A DNA stretch of 64,000 nt from Lacticaseibacillus manihotivorans DSM 13343 = JCM 12514 (GCF_001435035.1 NZ_AZEU01000018.1:57750-121749); one strand, 5' to 3'; shown: positions 8,098-17,445, counted from the first letter of the stretch. The notes: generated by a model not told the origin, from the sequence alone. Made by a program: numbers and translations.

Positions 8098-9017
8098 TCC
8101 TCCATCTCTCGCCAGTTTGACACCAGCGTTAAAAGCTCTTGATAAGTTTCTGGGTGACCCACTAAATCAAACCAATGCGTCGGCATTTGATGCTTGAAAT
8201 ACGTTAACTGGCGCTTAGCATAATGCCGAGAATTTTTTTGGATCAATTCCACGGCTTGAGCTAGCGTTGCCTCACCTTGTAAATACGGGAGCAATTCTTT
8301 ATAGCCGATGGCCTTTAAAGCTTGCGCATCCGGCCCAGCACTGGCCAGCACTTGTTTGACTTCTGGAATCAGCCCCGCTTGCACCATCATATCCACGCGG
8401 GCATTGATGCGTTCATACAATACTTTGCGCTCAGTGGTCAAGCCTAGGATCAACGCATCATAAGCGGGTTTGGATTCAGGTTGCTGGGAAAATTTCACCC
8501 CAGTCGTGCGCATCACTTCCAACGCTCGGATCACGCGCCGACTGTTGGCTGGTGGGATATTTTCAGCAGCCTCTGGATCCACCGCATTCAATTGTGCCCA
8601 CAACCACTGCTCGTCATGTGACGCCAACTCGGCTTGCAACTGCTCGCGATAAGCACTCGGAGGCGCTTGGCCACCTAAAGGCAGATCTAAGCGCAACGCA
8701 TTCATGTAAAAGCCGGTGCCACCAACCACGATCGGCAATTTGCCGCGCACTTGAATCTCAGCGATCGCTGTTTGTGCGGCCTGTTTGAATTGCGCCACAG
8801 AAAAAGGCGTACCTGGGTCAACCACGTCTAATAAATGATGCACCACCCCATCGCGTTCTGCAAGGGTCGCTTTGGCGGTGCCAATGTCCATGCCGCGATA
8901 AATTTGATAAGCGTCAGCATTCACCACTTCCCCATCAAAGGCTTGGGCCAGGCGAATCGATAACGCCGTTTTGCCAACTGCAGTGGGCCCGCCGATCATT
9001 AAAATTTGTCCTGACAT
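8094..9017 (-). CDS. miaA: tRNA dimethylallyltransferase MiaA
   Basis: A 307-aa enzyme that adds dimethylallyl to A37 of tRNAs reading UNN codons. The P-loop GGPTAVGKTAL is at the N-terminus, followed by DAYQIYRGMDIGTAK and the Arg-rich NSRRVIRALEV segment. The start at 9017 (MSGQILMIGG) was chosen because AAGGGG lies seven bases upstream, whereas the longer frame to 9038 has no such site. Length is normal for the family. It is translationally coupled to ynbB. Confidence 0.95.
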   Translation of the reverse strand: MSGQILMIGGPTAVGKTALSIRLAQAFDGEVVNADAYQIYRGMDIGTAKATLAERDGVVHHLLDVVDPGTPFSVAQFKQAAQTAIAEIQVRGKLPIVVGGTGFYMNALRLDLPLGGQAPPSAYREQLQAELASHDEQWLWAQLNAVDPEAAENIPPANSRRVIRALEVMRTTGVKFSQQPESKPAYDALILGLTTERKVLYERINARVDMMVQAGLIPEVKQVLASAGPDAQALKAIGYKELLPYLQGEATLAQAVELIQKNSRHYAKRQLTYFKHQMPTHWFDLVGHPETYQELLTLVSNWREMEE

Positions 9018-9053
9018 CAGGCATCCCCTTTCGTGCAAACGTTCACTTGTCCT

Positions 9054-9082
9054 TTGTATTGCGCCTTGGTCTTTAGTATAAT
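9054..9082 (+). promoter_or_regulatory. Promoter of the DUF3042 gene
   Basis: -35 TTGTAT (9054-9059), 17-bp spacer, perfect -10 TATAAT (9077-9082), 40 bp before the start codon. Confidence 0.8.
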
Positions 9083-9122
9083 AGACTTAGCAAGACAAAA
9101 TCAGTAACTGGAGGAAATTCTC

Positions 9123-9302
9123 ATGAAACATAAATTTGCCAAAGGCTTCTTCCTGGGTACCGTCATGACGATCTCTGCTGTCGCCGGCAGCGTCTTAGCA
9201 TTCAAGAAGTCCTATATCGAACCAGTCGAAGACAAAGTTGAAGAAATTAACCAAAATCGCGCCAAAGCCAACCGCAAGCGCCATTCCGCACATCTTGGCT
9301 AA
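9123..9302 (+). CDS. DUF3042 family small protein
   Basis: A 59-aa protein starting MKHKFAKGFFLGTVMTISAV with one hydrophobic segment (about residues 8-27) and a charged C-terminal helix ending NRKRHSAHLG. This layout (KFAKGF, IEP, NRxKA-RKxHSAH) matches the DUF3042 family of lactobacilli, whose function is unknown. ATG preceded by a TGGAGGA site. It is monocistronic, with its own promoter and terminator, and diverges from miaA. Confidence 0.85.
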   Translation: MKHKFAKGFFLGTVMTISAVAGSVLAFKKSYIEPVEDKVEEINQNRAKANRKRHSAHLG

Positions 9303-9309
9303 CCCTAAC

Positions 9310-9335
9310 CCACACGCAAACGTGTGGGTTTTTTC
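9310..9335 (+). terminator. Terminator of the DUF3042 gene
   Basis: CCCACACG-CAAA-CGTGTGGG stem with six T. Repeat copy R1 starts about 10 bp behind it. Confidence 0.9.
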
Positions 9336-9341
9336 ATGCAG

Positions 9342-9990
9342 CGATACCCATTGCCTAACGGCACGAAAATTTATGAGTTCCAGTGCCTTGGCGTCACTGC
9401 GGAAAGCTGGACAAGTTGCCGGTGCGGCCGGCTGCAGAGATCAGCACAAATCGCTGATGCTCTTTCGCCTAGATTTTGAACCGGAGAAAACCACTCCGTT
9501 TCAAAATCTGCCGGTAGAATCTGCGCATGCCGCCAAAAAGCGGCGTCATACTTGATTCTACTACCACGGGCAATTGTCCAGTTTTCCTCCGTTCTGCCAA
9601 GGCACTTCCGCTCACAAATTTTCTCAGTTGGTATGATTGGTTACAAATTAACCAGGCACACGCTTGGAGGTCACTCGTTTTGATGAATGACCGCATCAAC
9701 ATTGACATCATGCGATTCGTAGCCATCCGGTGCCAGTGGGCTAGCAGAGTGAAAGTGGTTTGAAGTTGGGACGGAAGCTGGCCGTCGATGCATAGTGAGA
9801 TTTCCATGCTTTTAGCGGGCACCGCCTACGGAAAGCCACAGGTCGAGATCCACTTTTAATATGAGCAACGCGAATATTGAAAGTTAGCTCGGCCGAGGAC
9901 CCTCACTATGCATCGACGAGCCAGCTGGAGTCCCAATTTCAAATCACTGAAACGCAGCTAGACCACTGGCGCCTGATGCCGGCATGAAAG
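9342..9990 (+). repeat. Family-1 palindromic element, copy R1 (modules A and B)
   Basis: Two large nested palindromes. Module A (about 9366-9625) pairs GAAAATTT..AGTGCCTTGG with CCAAGGCACT..AAATTTTC, and its tip holds the stem GATTTTGAA..CCGGAG / CTCCG..TTCAAAATC. Module B (about 9720-9985) pairs TTGGGAC..GATGCATAGTGAG with CTCACTATGCATC..GTCCCAA. The order A-B is the same as in copy R5 read backwards, but both terminal inverted repeats have decayed. Short ORFs here are by-products of the palindromes. It fills the DUF3042-rhodanese gap. Confidence 0.85.
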
Positions 9991-10035
9991 ACTATTCAGT
10001 CGCTTGTTAATGCCTGGTTGTGTGATTTAGACAAG

Positions 10036-10063
10036 CAAAGAGGCCGAGAATGTTCTCGGCCTC
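10036..10063 (-). terminator. Terminator-like hairpin behind the rhodanese gene
   Basis: GAGGCCGAGAA / TTCTCGGCCTC, followed on the minus strand by TTTGCTTGTCT, a weak U-tract. It ends the rhomboid-yqgQ-glcK-rhodanese operon. Confidence 0.7.
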
Positions 10064-10070
10064 AAGTGGT

Positions 10071-10484
10071 TTAGTCCAAAGACTTCTTTTTCTTCGTCTT
10101 ACCAGACCAGTTTTGGTAGCCTTTTTTCAGCCAGTTGACTTTTTGGAAACCGGCTTTTTTTAAGCGACCAGCGGCACGCACGGATAATTCACCAGCGGCA
10201 TCATACAAATACACTGGCAAATCTTCGCGCAATTCGCCCATCCGTTCTTTGATCACAGAATAAGGCATGTTGCGGGCCCCTAAAATATGGCCGGCATCGA
10301 AATCCTTTTTCTCGCGCAAGTCGATGATTTGGGTTTTGCGCATGGTGGATTCAAATTCATCTGGTTCGATTTCCCCACCGATACTTTTGAGTTGCGACTT
10401 ACGCCACCATAACCACAAGTAGTTGGCAGCCCAAGCAATCAGCCCGGCACCGATCAGGATCAACAAAAAACTCATAATATTCAA
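10071..10484 (-). CDS. Membrane-anchored rhodanese-fold protein lacking the catalytic cysteine
   Basis: A 137-aa protein with an N-terminal transmembrane helix (about residues 4-27) and one rhodanese domain (about 38-130). The fold markers are visible: IIDLREKKDFDAGHILGARNMP, then VYLYDAAGELSVRAAGRLKKAGF and LKKGYQNW. Active rhodaneses have Cys at the start of the loop after VY-Y. Here that position is Asp95, so sulfur transfer is not expected. The C-terminus is a Lys-rich tail. It is the last gene of the glcK operon, 11 bp behind glcK. Confidence 0.85.
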   Translation of the reverse strand: MNIMSFLLILIGAGLIAWAANYLWLWWRKSQLKSIGGEIEPDEFESTMRKTQIIDLREKKDFDAGHILGARNMPYSVIKERMGELREDLPVYLYDAAGELSVRAAGRLKKAGFQKVNWLKKGYQNWSGKTKKKKSLD

Positions 10485-10495
10485 ATTACAGCCTC

Positions 10496-11455
10496 CTAGT
10501 GACGGGCCAAGCTTGCGGCACCGATCACACCGGCAGTGTTACCAAGCGTTGCTAAACGTAATTTCGTGGTTTCACGAACGTTAGGGAAAGTGAATTGCTT
10601 GAAGTACTTGTCAACGCGGCTCAACAAGAAGTCTCCGGCTGCAGATACGCCGCCGCCGATCAAAATGTATTCAGGGTTGAGCATGTTGCCCAAGTTCCCT
10701 AAACCTAAACCTAAGAAGTAGCTGACGCGATCGACGATCATCAATGCCAACTTGTCGCCTTCTTTAGCACAGTCGAAAACGATCTTGGACGAAATATCAT
10801 CGCCATCATCTAAGATCTGCTTCAATTGGGAATCACCGGCATATTCTTCAGCCATGTCGCGGGCCACGCGGACAACGCCAGTGGCAGAAGCAACAGTTTC
10901 CAAGCAACCTTTTTTACCGCAAGTGCACATGTAGCCATTAGGATCAACAGTGACGTGCCCGATTTCGCCAGCAGAGCCAGCAACCCCGTGCAACAAATGA
11001 CCATCAGAAATGACCCCAGCACCGATCCCAGTGCCTAACGCAACCAAGGTAACGTTGTCAGAAGCATCGCCGGCACCTTTCCATTGTTCGCCCATGGCAG
11101 CGACGTTGACGTCGTTATCAATGGCAAAAGGAATGCCAGTGGCAGCTTCGATGTCGCGCTTTGGATGTTGTAAAGTCTTCCAGTTTAAGTTGTAAGCGCC
11201 GATGACCGTGCCGGCTTTGGTGTCGACAGTCCCAGGCGTACCCATGCCGATGCCTTGAAAATCAGCCGCAGTCATGTTGTACAACTTCAAATGATCTTGG
11301 ATCGAAGCGATGATATCGGGAATGATATGGGCCCCTTCATCCAAAATATTCGTATCAATGCTCCAGCGTTGTTGGATCTCACCGTCTTGGGTCAAGATCG
11401 CAAATTTGGCGGTGGTGCCGCCTAAATCGACGCCTAATAATTTCTTGTCAGTCAT
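10496..11455 (-). CDS. glcK: ROK-family glucokinase
   Basis: A 319-aa cytoplasmic kinase that phosphorylates glucose with ATP. The phosphate-binding motif LGVDLGGTTAKFAI is at the N-terminus. The sugar-binding region has GxGTPG and DNDVNVAAMGE, and the ROK zinc motif CTCGKKGCLE is intact. Length is typical. The order rhomboid-yqgQ-glcK is the conserved Firmicutes arrangement. Start: ATG with a GGAGGATTACG site. Confidence 0.95.
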   Translation of the reverse strand: MTDKKLLGVDLGGTTAKFAILTQDGEIQQRWSIDTNILDEGAHIIPDIIASIQDHLKLYNMTAADFQGIGMGTPGTVDTKAGTVIGAYNLNWKTLQHPKRDIEAATGIPFAIDNDVNVAAMGEQWKGAGDASDNVTLVALGTGIGAGVISDGHLLHGVAGSAGEIGHVTVDPNGYMCTCGKKGCLETVASATGVVRVARDMAEEYAGDSQLKQILDDGDDISSKIVFDCAKEGDKLALMIVDRVSYFLGLGLGNLGNMLNPEYILIGGGVSAAGDFLLSRVDKYFKQFTFPNVRETTKLRLATLGNTAGVIGAASLARH

Positions 11456-11472
11456 CGTAATCCTCCAGTGGG

Positions 11473-11697
11473 TTAAATTAATGGGTGTTTGGCTTCTTGT
11501 TCATGGGCGTGACGCAACACGATTTTAGCGTTGGCATAGGTGTCATCTGGGATCAAGCGCAATTCATGCAAGCGATCGACTTCAGTGGCAGCCAATTCGA
11601 TATCCCACAGGCGCTTGCCCAAATGAATATACGTGCCAAAACGTTTTAATAATTGCAACACGTCGTAATACGTGTACATGGTCGGATATAACTGCAT
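11473..11697 (-). CDS. yqgQ: YqgQ family protein (DUF910)
   Basis: A 74-aa helical protein whose core YYDVLQLLKRFGTYIHLGKRLWDIELAATEVDRL is characteristic of the YqgQ/DUF910 family. In Bacillus yqgQ also sits between the rhomboid gene and glcK. The function is unknown. It starts five bases behind the rhomboid stop, with an AGGTGA site overlapping that stop, so translation is probably coupled. Confidence 0.9.
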   Translation of the reverse strand: MQLYPTMYTYYDVLQLLKRFGTYIHLGKRLWDIELAATEVDRLHELRLIPDDTYANAKIVLRHAHEQEAKHPLI

Positions 11698-11701
11698 TCA
11701 C

Positions 11702-12385
11702 TCACCTACCATTCACTTGCAATAGGATCAACGCGGCGAGGCCAAACAGCAACACCAAACCGAGAATGATCTGGCGGCTGACTGGTAACTTCCCGAGCTT
11801 TGGCGCCCCAACGGTACCAGCGATCAAAAAACCGCCAACGATCCCGCCGATGTGGCCTGGCATATCGACCCCAGACATGAATAAATTCATGACCAAGTTG
11901 ATCGCGGCCAACAACATAAACTGCTGAGCGAGTTGGCGCACCATCGGGTTATCTCGGAAAGCATCGCCTAACATGACGAAGGCGCCCATCAACCCAAAAA
12001 TCGCCGTACTTGCCCCAGCAGACATCGAGTTCGGTGAAAAGGCAAAACTCGCGACATTACCCGCAATGGCTGACACCAAGTAAATCACCAAAAAGCGCCA
12101 ATGGCCAAAGATCTTTTCACAGATGATGCCCAAATAATACAAGGACACACCGTTAAGCACCAAATGCGTGATGCCGATGTGCAAAAACGCCGGAGTGATG
12201 AAGCGCCACCATTGGCCGGCTAAAATCAAGGGGTTATAACGCGCCCCTAATTCTAGCAAAACCAAATTATTGTCACTACCACCGAGCAAAGTTTCCGCGA
12301 CAAACACCAGCGCGGTGATGATGACTAAGCCATACGTCACAAATGGGGTGTTGTCTAAACGCGTTTTTAAAAACGGGTTGTGCAT
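11702..12385 (-). CDS. gluP: Rhomboid-family intramembrane serine protease
   Basis: A 227-aa polytopic membrane protein with the rhomboid dyad: catalytic Ser in SAGASTAIFGLMGA and catalytic His in MPGHIGGIVGGF. ITPAFLHIGITHLVLN is the conserved HxxxHxxxN helix. Unlike Bacillus GluP (YqgP) it lacks TPR repeats, so it is a short form and the symbol is by synteny. The start at 12385 (MHNPFLK) has an AAGGGA site. The longer frame covers a terminator hairpin and is rejected. It is the first gene of the glcK operon. Confidence 0.85.
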   Translation of the reverse strand: MHNPFLKTRLDNTPFVTYGLVIITALVFVAETLLGGSDNNLVLLELGARYNPLILAGQWWRFITPAFLHIGITHLVLNGVSLYYLGIICEKIFGHWRFLVIYLVSAIAGNVASFAFSPNSMSAGASTAIFGLMGAFVMLGDAFRDNPMVRQLAQQFMLLAAINLVMNLFMSGVDMPGHIGGIVGGFLIAGTVGAPKLGKLPVSRQIILGLVLLFGLAALILLQVNGR

Positions 12386-12421
12386 GCGGTCCCTTCTTCC
12401 CGAAAAATTGAACGTTGCCAA

Positions 12422-12451
12422 CAAAAAAACAACAGGCGAACCTGTTGTTGG
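12422..12451 (-). terminator. Terminator between pbp2b and the rhomboid operon
   Basis: AACAACAGG-TTCG-CCTGTTGTT with seven T on the minus strand. It lies 85 nt behind pbp2b and 37 nt before the rhomboid start, so it is either the pbp2b terminator or an attenuator in the rhomboid leader. Between it and pbp2b is another hairpin, TGTCAG..CTGACA, at about 12485-12502. I found no convincing promoter. Confidence 0.8.
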
Positions 12452-12536
12452 TGTAAACGCCCGCAAACAAGTACCACTACCCTGTCAGCTTCAACTGACA
12501 TTCATTCAATAGTGTAGCATTTTTTCAGTCAAATGC

Positions 12537-14660
12537 CTACCCGTTAATGCTGGTTTGATGCGCACTGTAAGAGCTATCTTTCTTCACGTCATTCATGGAA
12601 TAATAATCGGCAAACATTTGCTTGGCGATCAATTCGTTGTAGTTGACGTCTTCGTTGGACAAATTAGGCACCACGACGGCAATGGCGATTTGCGGATTCT
12701 TCGCTGGCGCAAAGCCGACGAAACTTAACGTCGTAGTTTCCAACAATTCGGAGTTGGTGTTCGTCGGATCTGACCGGGTAAAGGTTTGCGCCGTCCCAGT
12801 TTTACCGGCAACCCCAGGGTTTAAGGTATTGAGCATGGTAGCGGTAGTCCAACCGTTGGTCCCATGCACCACTTCCCACATCCCTTGTTTGACCAAGTCG
12901 ATTTGGGCTTGGGTGTTCGGGACTTTGAGTTGTACTTGGGGACTGGTGGTGGAGATCGTGGCGCCATTGCTGCCATCAGGCAAGGTTTGAGAAATCGATT
13001 TGACGATGTATGGTTTCATGCGATAACCGTTGTTGGCGACAGTGGACACATATTGGGCCATTTGCATCAACGTATACGTATCGTAGTTCCCATAAGACAA
13101 GTCAAGTGCAGAACCAACGGCCAATGACCCATTCAACGTGGTCGACCCGGTTTGGCCTTTGACTTCGCCTGGCAGATCAACGCCGGTGGTTTGGCCTAAG
13201 CCAAATTCAGAGAAGTAACGCCGCATTTTGGTGAAAATGTTATTATCCATTACCATCGAAGTCTTCGGCACGTACTTGGCGTTACCTTCCTTCATGGCTA
13301 AGCGCATCATGTAAATGTTACTGGACACTTCAAGCGCCGTGGTGGCATTCATGGAGCTGAACGTCCCCACTGGATAAACAGATTTCTTAACTGGAGTGGA
13401 TGGCAAGTAAATCGGGTCATCAGATTGGGTGTTGTTGTTCACCGTGATGACCCCATCTTGCAAGGCCCCAAGCACCATGGCAGGCTTGACGGCAGACCCC
13501 ATGGCAAAACTCCGGTTGATTGCGCCTAACGCATCTTCAGTGACTTTGCCAGTTTTGACGTTATGACTTTCGCCAGCTAAGGCTAAAATCGCACCAGTTT
13601 GGGGATTCATCGCCACGGCAAAGGCCCCATCAGAGTGAGCCGCTGCGCCATTAGACAATGCTTGGTTGAAGACTGATTTGACAATTGACTGGACTTTGTT
13701 TTGATAAGCCGAGTCGATGGTCAAGTTCAAGTTCGAGCCTTGTTGGCCTTTAAAGGTTTGCACTTGTTTGACAATGTTATTGTTATTGCCTAATTCAACT
13801 TGCGTACGAGACTTGGCGCCTTTGAGGATACTTTCATACCCTTTTTCCAAATAGGAGATCCCAACGCGATCATTGCGGGCATACCCTTGAGCCAAGTAAG
13901 ATTGTAACCCATCTGATGGCAAGCCTGACTTAGTAGAAGAAACCGTCCCAATAATGGCGGTCATGGAATCGCCATTTGGATAAGCGCGTTCCCAGTCTGT
14001 GCCTAAGTTGACGCCGGACATGGCCGTGAGGTTTTCCCCAACTGCGGCAGACTCTTGCGTGGTGACCCCAGAGTTTTTCAAGTAAACCGTGGTGAGTTGC
14101 GTCGCACCATTCATGATCTTATATAAAGCGATTGCTTCTTTTTGCTTGGTGGAAAAATCAGGCAAATGCTTTTGCACATAAGCGACTTCATATTTATATA
14201 ATTTTGTGGCGTCGGTTTCTGATTGTTGGGACTTCGGTAATTCTTTGACCACCGCTTTGGCGGCTTTGCTGTCCGCCAAGACATAATCGGCGTAATCACG
14301 CTTTTGCAAATTATCGTGATCAACGGTGATATAGCGGACTAAGCGGTTTGCTGTGTCATACATCGACTGCGACGTCGTATTCACCGATTTGGTAAAGGTG
14401 ATGGCATTGTTGGCTTTATTTTCCACCAATACCCGGCCTTGGCTGTCATAAATCAAGCCACGAGGGACCGCACCAGTGACAGTGGTTTGATCCGTGCGGT
14501 TGACTTCGGCAGCGAACTTGCCACCATTTAAGATCTGCAAATAAGCCAATTGACCGACTAATGCCGCTAACAATAAGAATACAAAAAAGAATAATAGATT
14601 CAGCCGAAAGGGAATATGAGACTTTGCCCGTTTAGGCTTTGGGGTGCGAATGTATTTCAC
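12537..14660 (-). CDS. pbp2b: Class B penicillin-binding protein 2b (D,D-transpeptidase)
   Basis: A 707-aa cell-wall transpeptidase. It has a short basic cytoplasmic tail, one membrane anchor (about residues 19-43), a PBP dimerisation domain including RGLIYDSQGRVL, and a transpeptidase domain. The active-site motifs are all visible: SxxK as SAVK, SxN as SSN (SSNIYMM) and KTG as GKTGTAQ. The start codon is GTG, eight bases behind GGAG. The leader has a CGTGCC..GGCACG hairpin. Lactobacilli use this enzyme for peripheral or septal wall growth. The label 2b is by length and motif pattern. Confidence 0.92.
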   Translation of the reverse strand: MKYIRTPKPKRAKSHIPFRLNLLFFFVFLLLAALVGQLAYLQILNGGKFAAEVNRTDQTTVTGAVPRGLIYDSQGRVLVENKANNAITFTKSVNTTSQSMYDTANRLVRYITVDHDNLQKRDYADYVLADSKAAKAVVKELPKSQQSETDATKLYKYEVAYVQKHLPDFSTKQKEAIALYKIMNGATQLTTVYLKNSGVTTQESAAVGENLTAMSGVNLGTDWERAYPNGDSMTAIIGTVSSTKSGLPSDGLQSYLAQGYARNDRVGISYLEKGYESILKGAKSRTQVELGNNNNIVKQVQTFKGQQGSNLNLTIDSAYQNKVQSIVKSVFNQALSNGAAAHSDGAFAVAMNPQTGAILALAGESHNVKTGKVTEDALGAINRSFAMGSAVKPAMVLGALQDGVITVNNNTQSDDPIYLPSTPVKKSVYPVGTFSSMNATTALEVSSNIYMMRLAMKEGNAKYVPKTSMVMDNNIFTKMRRYFSEFGLGQTTGVDLPGEVKGQTGSTTLNGSLAVGSALDLSYGNYDTYTLMQMAQYVSTVANNGYRMKPYIVKSISQTLPDGSNGATISTTSPQVQLKVPNTQAQIDLVKQGMWEVVHGTNGWTTATMLNTLNPGVAGKTGTAQTFTRSDPTNTNSELLETTTLSFVGFAPAKNPQIAIAVVVPNLSNEDVNYNELIAKQMFADYYSMNDVKKDSSYSAHQTSING

Positions 14661-14705
14661 GAATACAGCTCCTTATCAATCCGTGCCTTTTGGCGGCACG
14701 AAACC

Positions 14706-14735
14706 AGTGTAGCAAACTCACGGCGTCAACGCCAA
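14706..14735 (-). promoter_or_regulatory. Promoter of pbp2b
   Basis: Minus strand: -35 TTGGCG (14730-14735), 18-bp spacer, -10 TACACT (14706-14711). Confidence 0.55.
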
Positions 14736-14820
14736 TCTGTCATCTATGATATAGTAAACTTACACATTCTGACACGTTTTATGCATGATTTAACCGAATT
14801 TTTGGGAACTGGAGGCGGCC

Positions 14821-17442
14821 ATGCGAGCCTACCGCTTTTTATCAAAACATTTATTGGCTTTAGCCCTACTTGCCCCGATTTTGATCATGGGGGCTTATTT
14901 CATCGGCTGTGGGGTCTATCCTTTCGGCAAAAGCAGTTTACTGACTGTGGATATGGGCCAACAATACATTGACTTTTACAGTTATTTTAGAGAAACCGTC
15001 TTCGGCCATCCTGGACAACTCTTCTTCGCTTTCAATAAAGATCTTGGCGGGGATATGTATGGGGTGTTCGCCTATTATTTGTTGAGCCCGTTTAACTTCA
15101 TTGTGTGCTTATTTCCGAAATCGATGCTCGATGTGGCCATTATGGCGATCACCTTGGCCAAATACGGTTGCGCTAGCTTGGCGATGGCGTTTTATTTAAA
15201 ACATCGCGGCTGGTCAGGCTTTTGGTTGCCAGGCTTTGGTACAGTTTATGCCTTGAGTGGCTGGATGATCGCCAATCAGTTGAACTTAATGTGGTTTGAT
15301 GTGGTGATCTGCTTGCCACTGGTGGCCTATGGGGTCGATTTGATCGTCGCACAACATCGGCCTTGGCCTTTCATCGGCTGGCTATTGGTGGCTTTGATCA
15401 CCAATTATTATATGGCTTGGATGTTGTGTCTGTTCATCATCGGGTATTTCGGTTACGCGAACTGCCGCGACTGGGCGGGACCCAAGCACGCTTTACAAGC
15501 GATTTGGCGCTTTGCCTTAGGGGCGTTGTTGGCTGGTGGCATGGCGGCTGTCGTGTTGTTGCCAACGTTATTTCAACTCACGCAATCCAAAGGTACCTAC
15601 ACAGTCACCAAAATGACTTGGAAGTTTGAATACAAGCCCTATAAACTGCTCGGCAAGTTCTTCACCGGCAGTTTCAACTTTGATCAAATGCCCAGTGGCC
15701 AAGCGAATCTTTTTGTCGGCAGTTTGGTGATGATCGGCTTTATCTTATTCTTTGTCGTCGCCAAAATTAATTGGCAAGAGCGCTTGTTTGCCTTAGCTTG
15801 GACGATTTTTTTGACCTTGTCGATGATGGTCGAACCGCTGGATCTGTTCTGGCACGGGATGCAATTTCCGGTGTGGTATCCTTACCGCTTTTCCTTTGTG
15901 GTGGTATTTTGGCTGATGGTGTTGGGCACGCGCGCGTTAAAGCTGTTACCTGAAGGCATCAACTGGTGGCAGCTGATCATTTCTTTGACCGTCATCTTAG
16001 CGGTTGCGGCCTTTGTCTGGCTCCATCCAAAGGTTTTCACCTATTTAAAAGATTCACAAATTTTAACTACAGTGATTTTCTCGTTGTTTGCGCTATTGTT
16101 GTTGACGCTGCGCGACGATCAAAAGCCGATCACAGCGATCATGTTTTGCGTGTTGATGTTGGCAGAATCAGCCACCAATGCCACCATCACCTTAAATCAG
16201 CTGAGTTACGTTTCGCATTCGGACTATCACACTTATACCGAAACTTTGCGCAGCGGCGTGAATGCAATCGAGTCGAAGCACTCAGGCACTTACCGCATTG
16301 GCAAAACGATGTTGCGCACCAAAAACGATGCGATGCAAATCGGCTATATGGGCACGGATCAATTCAACTCGATGTTTGAACCGAGTGTCCCGAAACTTTT
16401 TGGCCAATTGGGCCAATCGGCTGGCGATGGCTTTGTGGCTTACACCAACGGGACTGTGATCACGGATGCCTTTTTAGATTTGAAATACTGGTTGAATCCT
16501 AAGTTTGATGCCAGCACCAGTGTTCCCTTCATTCCTCAAGTTTCTGAACGCCCCGACTTATTTGGTTACGGCAATACCGGCTACACAAAAATCGGGCACA
16601 CCAAAGACTTGGCCTTGTATCAAAATCCTTATGCGCTCGGGCTAGGGTTTGCTGCTAGCACGCAGATCCTCAAAACCAAGTTGATCGACAGCATGCCGAT
16701 CGTCAATCAAGAATTGTTGTTATCGGCTTTGACCGGCACCAACTTCCAAACTTTATTCCACAAGCAATATTTATCCGAACCAGTGTTAAAAGAAGCCACT
16801 TGGTCTGGTGCCACGGTGAAAAAGAAAACCGGCGAATCGCTGGCAACCGTCACTTATACCTTCACCGCCAGCTCGCGCGATCCTTACTACTTGCAAATTC
16901 CATCGACGTTTACCGATAGCGTCGTATCCCTAACGCAAAACGGCCACACAGTGCCAATTTACGACACCTTCCGCGACCCTGAATTGCTCAACGTCACCCC
17001 AAGTGCCCCAGGCAAAAAGCAAACGTTAGTCGTCACTTTACTGAAAGATTCTGCTGACTTCGGCCAATTGCAACTCTATCAATTGGATCAAGCCACTGTG
17101 TCCAAGAAACTCAAGTCTTTGCAGGCCAGTCCTTGGCACATCACCAAACGCGGTGATCGTAGCTTAAGTGGTAACATTACGATCAAACAAAACCGACAAG
17201 TTTTACAAACCACCTTACCTAATATCGCCGGCTGGCAAGTACAAGTCGATGGCAAAACGGTCAAACCTAAAACCACCCTCGGCTTGTTCATGACTATTCC
17301 GTTAACCAAAGGCAAGCATCAGATCACGATGGTTTATACGCCACCTTATCTGTGGTGGGGCTTGTTGATCACCATCATTTGCGGCAATCTTGTCGGGTTG
17401 TGGTGGTTACTCACTCCAACGGGCAAACATCGCCGCCGATAG
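14821..17442 (+). CDS. yfhO: YfhO family membrane protein (GT-C glycosyltransferase fold)
   Basis: An 873-aa protein with about a dozen transmembrane helices over residues 10-440, an extracytoplasmic mixed region, and a final helix (about 845-866) followed by a basic tail. The first extracellular loop carries VDMGQQYIDFYSYF with an acidic/Gln pair, as in GT-C enzymes. YfhO in Gram-positives is proposed to glycosylate lipoteichoic acid or other polymers with lipid-linked sugar donors. The ATG follows TGGAGGCGGCC. It is monocistronic and divergent from pbp2b. Confidence 0.88.
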   Translation: MRAYRFLSKHLLALALLAPILIMGAYFIGCGVYPFGKSSLLTVDMGQQYIDFYSYFRETVFGHPGQLFFAFNKDLGGDMYGVFAYYLLSPFNFIVCLFPKSMLDVAIMAITLAKYGCASLAMAFYLKHRGWSGFWLPGFGTVYALSGWMIANQLNLMWFDVVICLPLVAYGVDLIVAQHRPWPFIGWLLVALITNYYMAWMLCLFIIGYFGYANCRDWAGPKHALQAIWRFALGALLAGGMAAVVLLPTLFQLTQSKGTYTVTKMTWKFEYKPYKLLGKFFTGSFNFDQMPSGQANLFVGSLVMIGFILFFVVAKINWQERLFALAWTIFLTLSMMVEPLDLFWHGMQFPVWYPYRFSFVVVFWLMVLGTRALKLLPEGINWWQLIISLTVILAVAAFVWLHPKVFTYLKDSQILTTVIFSLFALLLLTLRDDQKPITAIMFCVLMLAESATNATITLNQLSYVSHSDYHTYTETLRSGVNAIESKHSGTYRIGKTMLRTKNDAMQIGYMGTDQFNSMFEPSVPKLFGQLGQSAGDGFVAYTNGTVITDAFLDLKYWLNPKFDASTSVPFIPQVSERPDLFGYGNTGYTKIGHTKDLALYQNPYALGLGFAASTQILKTKLIDSMPIVNQELLLSALTGTNFQTLFHKQYLSEPVLKEATWSGATVKKKTGESLATVTYTFTASSRDPYYLQIPSTFTDSVVSLTQNGHTVPIYDTFRDPELLNVTPSAPGKKQTLVVTLLKDSADFGQLQLYQLDQATVSKKLKSLQASPWHITKRGDRSLSGNITIKQNRQVLQTTLPNIAGWQVQVDGKTVKPKTTLGLFMTIPLTKGKHQITMVYTPPYLWWGLLITIICGNLVGLWWLLTPTGKHRRR

Positions 17443-17445
17443 CAA

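Noticed and set aside
9238..9822. Several 78-117 aa ORFs on both strands inside repeat R1
   Set aside because: They lie in palindrome arms and have no ribosome sites. Similar peptides recur in R5 (for example GQVAGAA..RDQHK.LMLFRL) only because the DNA repeat recurs.
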